DNA of 64,000 nt from NCBI RefSeq assembly GCF_040436345.1, contig NC_133215.1, positions 25,583,806 to 25,647,805 of the forward strand, read 5' to 3'. The number at the start of each line of letters is the position of its first letter. The stretch's first letter is position 1. Below are positions 1 to 15,700 of this stretch, one piece after another. A program made the translations under genes and the position numbers. A model generated the notes under the pieces. It was not told the origin of the DNA. It worked only from the letters and a program-made list of their open reading frames with translations, and did not search any database. Origin of the DNA: Pagrus major. Taxonomy: Eukaryota > Chordata > Actinopteri > Spariformes > Sparidae.

Positions 1-3000
<3,000 letters not shown>

Positions 3001-6000
3001 CAGTTTTATACAGCTTTGGGACCTGCACTTTGGAACAGGGGGAATGGAAGTCTATTTGTCTTCATTATTAAAAAGAGAAAGAGAAATAAAACACTTAAAG
3101 GGGCACTTTGTAGTTTCGGAAAATAAATAAAAACTCAAAAATATGTTTTTTTCCTCCATAACTGAATAAACAAGCTGTTCTCAGAGGAAAATAAGGTCCA
3201 AGATCACTGTTTGAAGCTAGAAAGGTGGCAGGGTCCGCCACATATAAACAAAGTAAAACTGTGTTGTCCTAACCCTAAACCCTTCCCTAAAAATACATTG
3301 GGCACTTTTTAATTTGGTTTTTAAAAAAGTATAAAAGTTTCAGTTTCAGTTTGCGTGTCACTGCCACTATACATTCTTCAGCAGCGGGCAGGACGAGAGA
3401 AGCAGGCCTCTCACAGAGTTATATTAGTATTTTGCATGTCCTGTCACTATTTAGTAACAATCCTCCTGTTTTCAGAACTGATCTGCTTGTTTCTTCTTGA
3501 TACTTTGCTGTGATATGTTCACCTTGGCTGGCTCTGGGAAAACTTTATTATCGCAATTTCTTTGACATTTCATAGACCAAACAATTAATCGGTTAATCAA
3601 GAAAATATTCACAAGTTTGATCGCATAATACGCAGCTCAATCAAACCAAAGGCATACTGTGATGATGCTGTGAAGGGATCATGGGAGTTGCTGTCTTCAA
3701 TGTTGAACATCCAACATTTGCTGACGAAAGTCTATCTGAAGTGAGGTCACTACCTTCAGTCTCATTAGCTCACTCTCTGACTCTTTCATGGAAGTCATAG
3801 TGACAGGCGACCACATGAAACGCACCGTTACCTTGAATAAAACAATAGATTGGATCTGGGTTTGAACATTGTTGGAAACATCTGTGATAATGTAAGAACA
3901 CAACTCAACGAAATGTTTACCAACAGTCTGGTCGTTTTTAGACATTTAAATGCATAAATTTAGCATAGTATACCTTTAACTGATCGTGAAAACAATCTGT
4001 TAGTTTGGTTTTAACTTGATAGGACATTTTTTGTGCATGAGCTCTTTAACTTTTGTATTTTCCATTCACTTGTTAAAACCACACATGCACCTGTAAAAAC
4101 ATACATTTCATTCAATATGTGTAACTTGTATTATTTTAATTTTACTCTCATTTTAAAGATGCACTATGTAGTTTTGGAGGAGAAATTTTAATCAGAAGAG
4201 AAAAGTCTTCATTGACTGTGTGGTATGGTAGATTTTCATAATTCTACATAAAAATAACCTGCAGGTAATGTGCTGTCAGCTGTACACCATCTTCAAACCT
4301 CATCTATGACTCTGACTGCTCCTGTAACCTGTTATACTAAAGTTTTCTTCTGATACAGTGATGCTTTGACAGAGCCACAAACATTAACATTATCTTCAAC
4401 CATCTCACAACCTTCCACTTGTATTATCTTTTTCATACATTCATGAACTGTCAGCCAGACACAGAGAGTTTGTCTATCTGTACTTGTCAGGTTGCTTCTA
4501 CCAGGATTTAACAGATAAAACGATGCCTGACATTCACTGACAAACTGATCAGCGGGATTAGTTTACCCCATATAATATCAGTGTCATGACACATGAAAAT
4601 ATAACTATTGACTTAAAACAATCACCAGGTGCTCATATGAACACTGAAGCAGACTTTCATTGCTGTAATCATTCCTCCTGTTCACACTGGAGGTTAAAAG
4701 ATGCCTTCTTAATGTGGGCTAAGTGCTGGGGCACAAAATCTGAAGTCCTTTTCTTGTGCAACAATATATTCAGGTGTTTATCTGAAACTCATATGATATA
4801 AATAAAGTGAAGCCTCAGAGAGAAAAATATAAAAAGACAAGCTCTGTTTTTGTCCATCTCAGGTGGAGGTATTCCGGGATGTTGAACATGTTTGTGAGCT
4901 GGTCAGAGGTCACTCCAGCTGATCTCCACTTCAGCCAGAAGAGGGCGCTGCAGAGCTTAACAAAGTCAATGCCAAATGTCCTGTTGTCAATACAAACACC
5001 CTGTGAGCTTCAATAGAACATGTCATGATCCACTGAAAGTGCTGACATAAGTAACACTGAACATTTTCTGTCGTGATAAGATGAGGGCACTCGATTATGT
5101 TCATTTGCAGGAGAGCTCAAATCTCCACAACGGTTTTAAAATAACAGAATATCATAAAAAATGTGTTTGCATGCCGGTGAAGACACACTGAGTGTATTGT
5201 GATCCTGAAGCTAGTATGAGCTATCAGTTTCTGCCTGGTTCACTATATTTAGCTATTTAAAGGTGCAATATGTAATAACTGGCCACCAAACAAAAAGGGG
5301 TTGGCATATCACCAGAGTAACCGCTAACTGCTGCTACCATTAGCTTGTAAGCTCAGTTAAGCATGCAGCTAGCAGGTGCCTTAGCTGACTGAGAGCTCAG
5401 AGCATCGGGGGAGTGTTGGTGTTGTTTACTATTGGACTTTCACCTCTAAAGAGGAAAAGTGGCCAGGGGCTACGTGGTTAGCATGCTATCTTAAAATAAC
5501 TGTCTATGCAACACAATACATCGACGTGTTCTACATAGATTTCTTCAATTTCTCCATTGTTGATGGTTTTACACAAAAATTGTATCCAAATAGTGATATC
5601 AAATCCTCTCCCCTGGTTATAAATGATCTAGTAGCTACAGATCATCTGTGAATCAGGGATTATATAGTTTTATGAGAACAAGCTGCCAAACTGTTAATAA
5701 ACCAGTCTATCATGTACATTTTGTATCAGAGCACTTGTTTGGATATTCGTCTTCTTTACTACGTGTTTTTTATGGGAAATGTATAATTTCCAATGACTGT
5801 GTTACCAGAACTTTATATTATTTTATGGTAAGCTGCAGTGAAGTATAGCATCGTCCACCCGTACTAATATACACTCAGTGGCCACTTTATTAGGTACTCC
5901 TGCATAATTCGAATACAACAGCTCCACCATAAACTCTACCTTATAAAGTGTATAATGTTCAGAAATGTGCAATGAATATAAGTGTGAGTTGAGTTTGTTG

Positions 6001-6134
6001 CTGAGGTTATAGTTAAAGGTGGTGTGCATCATATAGAGAGGCGTTTTTATTATATGTCCTCTCTATTTAATACATCAGTGGGGCAAGGATATTAGAAACA
6101 CATCACTTACTATGACTTCAGTGCTGAATCATAT
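3001..6134. other. Intergenic dnm2 / receptor F, repeat fragments
   Basis: No supported gene. Holds fragments of dispersed repeats: partial copies of the TTAA-ended family with core ctatgtagttttgg at about 3095-3262 and 4155-4235, a partial copy of the family beginning aaaggtgcaatatgta at about 5258-5430, and a widespread fish repeat motif (actcagtggccactttatt) at about 5874-5893. A block at 4842-5020 has an open frame but no domain or splice context. Confidence 0.5.
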
Positions 6135-6137
6135 TAT

Positions 6138-6143
6138 TTTATT
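6138..6143 (-). promoter_or_regulatory. Candidate poly(A) signal of receptor gene F
   Basis: AATAAA on the minus strand, about 590 bases past the stop codon of gene F. If used, the 3' UTR would include the MITE at 6307-6624. Confidence 0.35.
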
Positions 6144-6306
6144 AACATTTCTATGACAGTGTAAAACAAATTGAAAGTTACAGGCATCATAAAAATATTC
6201 TCACACATTATTTTTATCATCATACTCAGAGCACATTTACATTCATTTCATATACGTCACAACATTAGCTACACAGCCGTTATATATACGCTAACTAGCA
6301 AACTCA

Positions 6307-6624
6307 TAGACCATATTCACATGGCAGCCATTTTCCTCTGACGTCGGGGTAGGAAGCCCAATTGTCATACTGCTGTGCTCTAGGGTGCAAGTCATATAAA
6401 TGTTGGTAATCTGACAAATGATGTCCCTCTGGATTTTCACTATCCCTCGCCTTTTCAGTTGGTGACTAATCTGTAAGCGGGTAAATGACAAAAATATGCC
6501 AGATTTTTATATTACTATATTTATAAGATCTGCAACCTGGAACACAGCAGCATAACATTATCCCAAGCCTCCTGCCCTGAGTGTGACATCAGAGGAAAAT
6601 GGCTGCCATGTGAATATGGTCTAT
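6307..6624. mobile_element. MITE with CCATTTTCCTCTGACGTC ends
   Basis: Terminal inverted repeats: atagaccatattcacatgg at the left is mirrored by ccatgtgaatatggtctat at the right, followed inward on both sides by gccattttcctctga and its complement. About 318 bp, non-coding. Related copies lie at 28276-28919 and from 43620. Confidence 0.8.
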
Positions 6625-6734
6625 TGTGCCAAATTATAGGGTCCATCACTCACAAGTTTTGCTATATTACTTTTCTATATTCTGGGTGAATGGACAGTAT
6701 GTATATACTGCACAGTTAACACCTACTATCTATC

Positions 6735-9700
6735 TCATGGCTCCCGAGGCTTTGTGACTGTAGTATAGATAGTCTGCTCTGCTGCTGGAGGATGGACGGC
6801 CCCCTGAGCCCTAATGATGGAGGAGTAGTCACAGGCCGAGGAGCCGTTTCTATCCGCGCCAGGAAGCCCGTTCCCATCTGCGGAGACCTTGACAGATTCA
6901 CTCGGGAAGTTGACGCTGGCATAGAGGAGCTGATCAGCGGGACGGTTGACGGTGGCATAAACAGTCGGCAGTGCGGTTCTTGAGCTCGCCTGCTTGTTCT
7001 GCATCTGGATCTCGTCATAGTGGTGAACTCCATGATTTCCCTGCAGAGGACGAAAGGGAGCGGTGTGACAGATGAAGCTGCTCATATGCAAACTCATGAA
7101 GACAGAAACACGCACACAAACACACCTCTGTGTTATGTTGAGTGTTTGTCCTTGGCTCTGATGACCCTCCTGCAGCACAGCACACTGACAGAAACAATAT
7201 TTGAATAGATGGAATCAACAAGATATTTTTATCTGCATTCAAAGTTACTCCTCCGGGCAAAATATTTGTGCATGTAAAGCTGTGCAAGCTGTTCATTTTG
7301 TTTAGGAAAATGTCCTTAATATTCAGCGTTGAAACCACAGGATCTGTTTTGTGAGTAAATATGAAGTTTCAGAAATATGTTGATCAACTACAAACTAGTG
7401 CTGCACGATTAATCTAATCGCAATCGCGATGTCATGCTGTGCAATTATGTAATCGCATAAAAGACTGCGATTTGCGATTTAATGTAAACAAATGTGCGTG
7501 TGTGCCTGTGAACAGGACTCTCTCTCTCTCTCTTTTTTAATGAAAATCTTTATCTAACATTTTGAAAAATACAGACATTCAACATGTAGCCTACATGAAA
7601 ATAGAGTCATATCAGTACAAATATTACAATGAACGGGACTGTCTCCCGTGCGGTGTGGAGCACGGTGACACCACATCCACACTGTGTGCAGCTGCAGGTA
7701 TAGTCACGTGACTACCCGGCTTTCAGCAGAGCAGAGCAGCCGACAAGGACGCCGAAGAGGAACTCGAGGAGGGACAAGCTCAGTTGGTGGCGAAAAAAAA
7801 TGCAACTTCTAATATATGGCGATACTTTGGATTCAGGTACGACGACACTGAACAGCAAGATGTGCTGTGTAAAACATGCAAAGCTAAAGTCGCTACGTCC
7901 CGCGGCAATACGACCAATCTATATCAACACTTGAAACACCACAAAGAAAAATACGAAGAATGCATTCAAATGAAAGCCCAACAAAGTAACGTGAAAGATA
8001 CAACTGAAAAACGCCTGAAACGACCACAACAACGCACAATTACGGATACATTTGCAAGTGTCACACCATACGAAAATACCTCGAAAAGACACAAGGAAAT
8101 CACTGACTCCATAAGTTATTTGGGGAAAAAATACAGTACTGTAAACTTCAGGTTTTGTATTTTTTGTGTCATATTTGTATGTTTTGAGTTGAGAAATATA
8201 CAATCTATTGTAATTCTCTGTGTTGTCCTTGATATTCAAGCAAGTAGACTCATGACACCATTCATTTATAATATCGTAATCGCAATCGCAAATCGCAATA
8301 TAGTCCACAATAATCGCAATCGCATATTTTCATCAAATCGTGCAGCACTACTACAAACCAGTCAAAGGGGACTTCAAGACAAGAAATCTACATAAACAAC
8401 AGTATGTGTGTTGTATGTGGGGTTTTTGCATCCCTCACCTTGTGTCCCTGGGAATTTGTGTCTGACCACTAGGACTACAACCACGAGTATCAGTACGAAT
8501 GCCAAACTACCCACCACACCGCCGATTATAGCTGCAATCAAGAGACAACAGAAGAAACTGTTAAAGTACACTGTCAGCAGAGGTTCACTGTCTTCAGCAT
8601 TCATGCTTCAATGAGGTGTGTGTGTGTTTGTGCAGCAGAGGTGTGTGTATATTAAAGGGAGGTATGAAAAGGAGCTGTTTGTAGCATTAATCATCAAAGT
8701 GATGTGGTTACCTTGAGTATTGTCTGGAGGTGGTTCACTTCGTTTTCTGTTTGATGATTGGGTTGTGATGTGGCTTTCAGCTGTGCAGGTGCAGTAAACC
8801 AGAAGATTAGAGATGTGGTGAAAGGTGAAAGTGAAATGCTAAAACCATAGGCGCACACATGTTTAAGTAAAGTAAATACAATTAAGTAAATATAAAAAAA
8901 TATTTCATGTATCGGCAACAAAATTGACTTAAGGCATCAAAAGTAAAAGTACTTAGTCTGTGGCAGAATGGCTCCTGTCAAGGTTATATTAATACATTAT
9001 TACATTATCCTATTTTATTTTGATCACTTATACATTAACATGTGAGCAGCATTTTATAGATACAATTCTTAAAGTGGAAACAGACAACTCCCGCACCCAA
9101 CCAAATGATTATTCTTGGCACCTGAAGGCATCTGAATTGTTTTCCGTATTCCACAGAGATGCAACCTCTAACACCACAGGACAAAACATGAGTTTATTCA
9201 TTCATTTAGTCTATAATGAGGACGTGAACGCAGATAGAAATGGTGCCAGGCTGGATCTTCAGTCTGCCTTCATTTTGTTGGTTTTGGTGCCTGGTGATGC
9301 ATAGCGAGGTTTATAGGAACCAATCTAAACTCCAATGGTGTCATCATTTTATAGCCGTTACATTGTGATTTCAACAGTTACTTCATAATGACAAGTTAAA
9401 GCAAAGAAACTTGTCCATTGCCAGGTTTTGATTTTCAGGAAATCAAACTCCTTTTTTGATTTGCTGTTTAGTTTTCTGTTTTTGCAATAGCCTTTCAATT
9501 TATTTATATCCTGTAATTACCTCAGTGGCGGAGTCTGCCACTCCCACCCTTGATTCCAACACGTACCTTCAACATGAGTTTGTCTGGCTGCACTGGAAAC
9601 AGATACACAGTTGCTCTTCTGTTGTATTTCTGACAAAATCAGGGTTGGCTGTGGTATTAAACAGTGTTTCCTGTTATCATGGTAACCATGGTTGTCGCTA

Positions 9701-10808
9701 AATCACCAGGGCTGAAATCTTAAGGATTTAACCTTTAATGATGCTGCAAGTAGTTTTACACATAATCATATGGAAAAACTGTATAAACTGATTGTTTTGT
9801 AGCTTTAATCTCAGAAAATGGAAAAATTCAAGTGACGTACAAGTATTTTCAAAATTGTACTTAAGTACAATACTTGAGTAAATGCATTTTCTAATTGCAG
9901 CCGTGCTCCTGGATGGATGTCTGTTCATCCTTTTTAATTTTGTCACAGTTATGCAGCTGTTAGAGACAAAAACTACTTGAACGTACCTTTTTTCTTGGTG
10001 AATAATAATAAGTAACTGTACGTCTATTCATCGAGAGCAGCACAGACTTTCTTTTGCTTAAATAGTTGTTTTGCTTTTGCTGCATATTTACAGAGTGAAT
10101 AAGTTATATTTGTGTCAGTATAACAGTAAAGCGCTCAATTTACTCACCTACACTAAGGAGGATTTTCCTGCTTGGCTGACTTGTCCTGTCAGAGCCACAC
10201 CAGTAGGTTCCAGAGTCGGCTGTGTTCATATTCTTGATTGTTACATAGAAGTACTTCAGTCTTTGATTATCCCTTATAACAAACCTGCCTTCAGCCACAT
10301 ATCTGTCCTGTCCTGTTGTCTGTATTAGGTTCTCGCAGTCCAAAGGATTCTCCCCTTTGCACAGGTATTTCTCATTGCTCTCATGGCTGTCTGGATAGTG
10401 ACAGTCGATTTGTACAGTGTCCCCAGTGCGAAAAGTTTCTGTAATGTCTTCCCAGTCTGAAAAAATAGAGATAAATGCTACCACCTTTTTGTTGAAATGT
10501 GCTTTTTGCCATATATTAGCTCGTGCTATGTTGGTTATTTTGACACCCAACAAGCTATCAAGTCTCGGAGCAAAAATATTTTGCATGACGCTTTACATCT
10601 TAATTGTACTTACAGTCAGGTCCTTCTTTGTTTCCTGTCACAGACAATAAACTCACGCTTGCTGTCGAAAAGAAAGAAAAAAGTTATTTCATCATAACAA
10701 AGTCAAAAAGTTTTTGCCAAAATATGTTTCACACTCACAGAAAAACACAAAGAGAAGAACTCCATTACCTGTCATCAGGTAGATGAAGATCTTAAATGAT
10801 ACTGCCAT
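6735..10808 (-). CDS. CD300/pIgR-like Ig receptor F, ITIM/ITSM tail
   Basis: Predicted type I membrane receptor, 307 aa, seven coding exons: 10808-10769 (signal peptide MAVSFKIFIYLMT), 10661-10614, 10456-10148 (V-type Ig), 8780-8712 (stalk), 8531-8439 (transmembrane), 7184-7126, 7040-6735 (tail). The Ig domain (residues about 30-132) shows VQIDC, the family motif KYLCKGENPLDC (extra cysteine pair) and ADSGTYWCG. The membrane segment is about 156-178 and has no charged residue. The tail has five tyrosine motifs: HYDEI, TVYATV, LLYASV, DYSSI and TIYTTV. LLYASV fits ITIM; TVYATV and TIYTTV fit ITSM. This suggests SHP-1/SHP-2-type signalling (family knowledge). Phases are 1,1,1,1,1,0. The 48-base second exon is in phase and skippable. 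A hAT element sits in the intron between the membrane exon and exon 6. It is the leftmost of six tandem genes. Ligand unknown. Confidence 0.88.
7396..8350 (+). mobile_element. hAT transposon, internally deleted, BED finger
   Basis: Starts tagtgctgcacgatt and ends with the exact complement aatcgtgcagcacta, flanked by a perfect 8-bp target duplication, ctacaaac (7388-7395 and 8351-8358), as expected for hAT. An open frame on the plus strand (about 7745-8395) encodes a BED-type zinc finger: WRYFGF, then CKTC, then HLKHH. The catalytic core and dimerisation region are missing, so it is non-autonomous. Inner ends repeat the 'aatcgcaatcgcaa' motif. It lies inside intron 5 of receptor F. Confidence 0.88.
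8781..10147 (-). other. Receptor F intron 3
   Basis: No exon seen between the Ig exon and the stalk exon. Contains dispersed-repeat debris of the common fish type rich in 'aaaagtaaaagtactt' and 'acttaagtacaatacttgag' (about 8935-8960 and 9840-9890). Confidence 0.45.
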
Positions 10809-12600
10809 CGTCTCAATTCAGCTTTTTCCAGTTTAAATCCTGTCTGATCAAATATTAAATAAAATGTCTCTACTGTCATTCATCATGACATGAACTCTAC
10901 TCTGATCTCTCTGTTTTACTACCGCTGTCACACCTTCTGTCTTTCTGCACAAACAAGATCGTGTCAGCTTCTCCTTTCTAGCACACAACTTGAATAATTT
11001 GCATCCAGGATGAGGATGTGCTTTTATTATGCAGTGAGAGTGAAACAGGTGGGCAAAAGCAGATGAGAAAGAAACAGAGATAGAGAGATATCATATTCAG
11101 AGTAATTATTCACCTGCTGCATCTCATGATCTCTTCCTCGGTGTATACGTAAAGCCAAATGCTATGGCTGTACTTCACAGAACAATGACCGCAATGTCCC
11201 TCTTATCTTCGGATCAAAATAATTACAGCACCAGCTATTTATATCAAGACTTTCAGTATTGTAGTTATGCAACTGATACAGTATGTGGCCGGATACTGAT
11301 CAATTCCCTGAAGACAGAGAGATGGAAATGCAATGGAATATTCAAAACTTGTTTTAATGGACAAATAGAGACCTGTATGAATATATCATCCTCATATTGT
11401 GAGTTAACCTTGTAGAAATAACTAAAAAATAAATAAAAAAATAAAAAAATTCTTGCAATAATGAGCCTTCCTTCTCTATGCCCCGCTCTTTCACTTCCAG
11501 TAAAATATGCATCTATTATTGTAAAAACTCACAAAGAGGAAATTAAGACTGAACCCATTGAGGCTTAACTGTAATGGCCAGCCTAGTAGACTGTAACTAA
11601 CTAATAATTATGTTATGACGTTGCCAGGTGACAGAATGAGACTGAAAAACCTCTTAACATCCTGACAGCAATCAACAAGTGAAATGAAGACTTGAACGAA
11701 GAATTAATATGATTACAACTAAAGTAGAGTAAGTTTAATCATCAGGTTGACAAAAATCCATACAATTACACTTCACTTCCCTTTATTAATTGTTTTGTTT
11801 TGTTTTATCTTTTAAGTCTGTATGTTTAAACCATCAGAAGTATGCCAAATTTGCGGTTTATAATATATCCATGTTCTGGAGTTATAAGGAGCACATTTCT
11901 TCTATGGTTTCAAAGTGGATTTATGGATGTTTATTCTGAATGGACATCTGATATCCTCAGAATGTGTGAGTCACACTGAATCTACATGTAACATGTGATT
12001 GTTGAGTTATGACTCCAAGACAGAGAACACATTTTGACACACCTGTTCCTCACCTTACAGTGTCGTATGAGCGGCAAAAAGCTAAAGGTAGAGGATGAAT
12101 TAGACCTGCTGTAATCCTAACAGAGTGTAAAGCCACAGACTATATTAAAAAGCCAAATGAGACACTAGGTGGCAGAAACTCCATTCTTGTACAGCAAATT
12201 CTCCTCCTAAGAGATACCAACACTGTACAGTATTTAGCCGTGTATTTTATTTAGTTTACTGTGGGTGAGTCCAGTTAAAATAATCTGGAGTGCTTTGAGA
12301 CAAGTTCATTTTGAAGTGGGATCCATATTGTGGCTTTCACCTCTCCTAGATAAGCCTCCGGTTTTCTCACATTGGCTGTTTTAACTCTTCAGATCTTTTA
12401 AGTAACAAAAAATTTACAATTAAATATAAATTAACTGAAAGTATTATACATTAACTATTAGCACTGGCCTCACTTGTCAGATCAGGAGGCTATGTCTACT
12501 TCTTTTATACAGTCCATGTGTGAAGCTTGGTAAAGGTTATTCAGTGTATTTAGATAAAGATTGTGTTAAAGCGACATGTAACACAAATTTCAAATGCTGC
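10809..12600. other. Intergenic between receptors F and E
   Basis: Upstream region of F and 3' flank of E. No coding exon recognised. The open frame at 11164-11415 has no domain, no splice context and an unlikely composition. The F promoter should lie just above 10808; I see no strong TATA or CCAAT element. Confidence 0.4.
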
Positions 12601-12604
12601 ACAC

Positions 12605-12610
12605 TTTAAT
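12605..12610 (-). promoter_or_regulatory. Candidate poly(A) signal of receptor gene E
   Basis: ATTAAA (minus strand), about 150 bases past the gene E stop codon. Confidence 0.4.
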
Positions 12611-12756
12611 TTAAGAAATCCACACATAAAAGCAAATGAATGTAAAGTAATAAAATACAGTAAATTGATAAAAGTACAAACTGTCACCATTTTGATTAAA
12701 TTCACTAACAAACAATAATAAATGAGTATATAAAACAACAATAACACCAGCAGGGA

Positions 12757-15700
12757 CTATTTTTGTGGCCGTTGGACGGTGGCGTACAGCTCAGAGGGTC
12801 CGGCAGCCGACCTGATCTGTCCCCCGGGCTGGAGGGCGTCTCCCCCTCTGTTGAAGCAGACAGTGGAGTAGAGCAGATGGACGTCCTCACTGCTGGGATC
12901 AGCAACCTGAGTTTGGATTGTGACTGGATGATGAATCGATGTGTGGGCGCCTGGACCTCTGCGACTGATCACTGTAGCATACGTGGTGTCCGATGAACTG
13001 ACGTTGACTGATGGGTCCAATTCTCTGAGCTGATCCGGGCTGTGAGTCTCCACTTGTGTAAGGTGCTGGAGGGCACACACAGTGAGGGTTAAAGGCTTTG
13101 TAAAGTCAAACACAATCATGCACACAACACATAGAAAGACTTCTCACCGTGCTGCATGTGTCGATGCTTGGGGCCACTTCACATCCAACTGTTGCTAAGA
13201 CCAACACACAGTGAGCATTAGATCATTCAAACTGTAACCAGGAGGACACAATAATAAATAATATGGGTCCAATTCTCATCATTTGCAGTCGGAGAATCAT
13301 TGGGTTAAAATAATGTTGCAGAGATACTTAAGTGAAATTAGGTTCACTCACCTCTTCCTGTACCACGTCTGTGCTTCCTCAATTTGAAGTACAAAACCAC
13401 CATCAGACTCAGCAGCAGGACTGCAACAGCAGCCACAGCCACAACCACAGCCAAGGGCAGCTCCTTTTGCACCAGTGCTAGTGACACTACATCTGAGGAT
13501 ATAAAACAAACAATCCAAAACACTCTTTAATTTATCATGACTGCTCATCCCTACTTAAATTCAGTACAAATATACACTTGTCCAACATTTTTTAGTATTT
13601 TTATAACAATTTCTGCCCTGAATATACATTTCCCCTTTTCAAAACCAACCCCCTAGAAAGGAAACAGGCGATATGACAGCTGAAAATGCATTAAGCCACT
13701 ATGCTGCACACAGATGGAACCAAATTCCTGATAATATGAAACTTACTTTAAAGCTGCTACAAGAAACTTTCATTTTGTGTTGATTCTGGCGGCCCCTGTA
13801 GACAAAAGCAGTATGGGCACCAGCGTCTGCTGTGGTAAAGATCTTGATCGTGCATTTATTTGAAAGCGAGTGAAAGATTTTTGTCCTAAACGACAGAAAT
13901 CAGTTAGCATTTTTGTGCTTCCGGTTCCCTCGTCTTGAAGGCACAGGGATTATTTTGCTGAACAAAACATGTAAGTATCACAAACTAGTGTTTGCCACGG
14001 AGCTAATAATCCACAATCCAATCGAAAAATCTGGTAGGGTGTATGTCGAGGGAACCAGGGCGATGCTGACTTCCAGGTCAGCCCACAAAAATACATCGTC
14101 CTTACATGCATACTTCCTTCACACCTTTGCTTGAAGGATGCATGATTATGAGGTAATGTATCTATTTGATTAATAACTGTAATGTAGGCACATGGAAAAA
14201 ATAAAGTTTGTTTCAGTGCCGTACCACCAGACTACAGAGCAGCTTCTTTCCTTAGGCTTTAAGAACCAATTAATCTCTGCCAGTCCGCCATAAAAAATAT
14301 GTTTTAATTTTACGATTTATCCAACCCAGTGACAGACCATTTTCTTACTGATGGTCTTGTTTTCTTGTGTGGCTCATATAGATGCATCAGTATTGAAAAA
14401 GTTTTCTGTAGTACCTTAAGCTTAATTGATATATTAAGATCTTTTGATTAACACATTTTGCATATTTTGATTTTAGGTTATGTAAAAAAAAATGTTTTTA
14501 GTTGATACTTTTCCTGCCCTGTGCAGAGCACTTTAAACGTACTACAAGTGTTTTTTATTGAACATCATGAAACTGTGCCTTTGTTTGAACTATGAGACCG
14601 TCAGCAAGAGGATTGGCTATTTCTGTATAGTTATTATCGTTATTCTCAATGCCTAAAATTAAAACTACTTTTTGTGGCTGAGGATGAATTGAGGGGTCTC
14701 ACAGCCTGAGGAATGAGGCGGCTCTGTAGTCTGGTGGTGCGGCACTACTGTTGTTGGTCTTACATAGCCACAAATACATACATTACCTCATCATCCTTAC
14801 ATCATGCATCCCGCAAACAGCTGTGTTTAAAAAAGGAAAATGTGCTTATGAAATATGCATCTTTCTTTCACTCACTTTTAAAACAAATCCACAAGTTAGC
14901 CAGATCAAGAACTATACGACAGGAGGCAGAGGTGCTTTTGTCCACAGGGGCCGCCAGAATCAACAAAAAATAGTTCCTTGCAGGTGCTTTAATAGCCAGA
15001 AGGTGATGTACACATCATTATGCTAGTGTCTCCTTGCTTCCCTCACTTCTTGCTTCTTAGCTCTAATGCTGCAGTTTGTTGAACTTGGAAAAAAACAAAA
15101 TCCAACATTTAAAAAAGTTCGATGTAACGGTCATTTAAGTCAGAAATAGGCTTGAAACTTTACGTAGCTAAGATTTGTATAATCCCCAACAAAGAGGACA
15201 CATTCTTATCACACACCTCAGATTACTCCTGAATAGCTTGTTGTGTGATGTGTTACCTGTATGCATATCTCCAGGTGATGTGGACCTCAGTGTTGTACCA
15301 CTGGCACCTTTTGACACAAAGAAGCCACCAGAAAACAGACTGAAAATCAACATACAGTACATTTGTTCACATTAATAGCTCTAAAAGATGGGCCTTCCTG
15401 AACACATTGTATCACACAGTTAAAATAACCTGTAGTGCTTGTCAATTGTTGCAGGTTTCCAGTGATGGTTTGAACTGTGGTTAAAACAGGAGGATGTGAG
15501 GTCACCAGTGTGTGTTTAGGAGGTGCAGGAGCTGTCAGACCAACAAAAGGTGTTCAGGGAGGAAGAAACAATACAAGTGCAGTAATAGGGAAATAGCTAG
15601 AGATTGAAAGAGAAAAACCGACTTGGACATACCTTTGTAGACTTTGAGCTCAATTTCTGTTTTAGGATCAAACCCATATGCATCTATCAGACACCAATAT

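Noticed and set aside
3263-3300. Telomere-like ccctaaa text
   Set aside because: Only one or two degenerate units; not an interstitial telomere array.
8374-8604. 76-codon minus frame starting MNAEDSEPLL before the receptor F membrane exon
   Set aside because: It includes the intron end; a clear acceptor (ttgattgcag) at 8532 splits it, and only the part from 8531 is exon.
11164-11415. 83-codon plus frame between receptors F and E
   Set aside because: No domain, no splice context, and composition typical of chance frames in AT-rich DNA.
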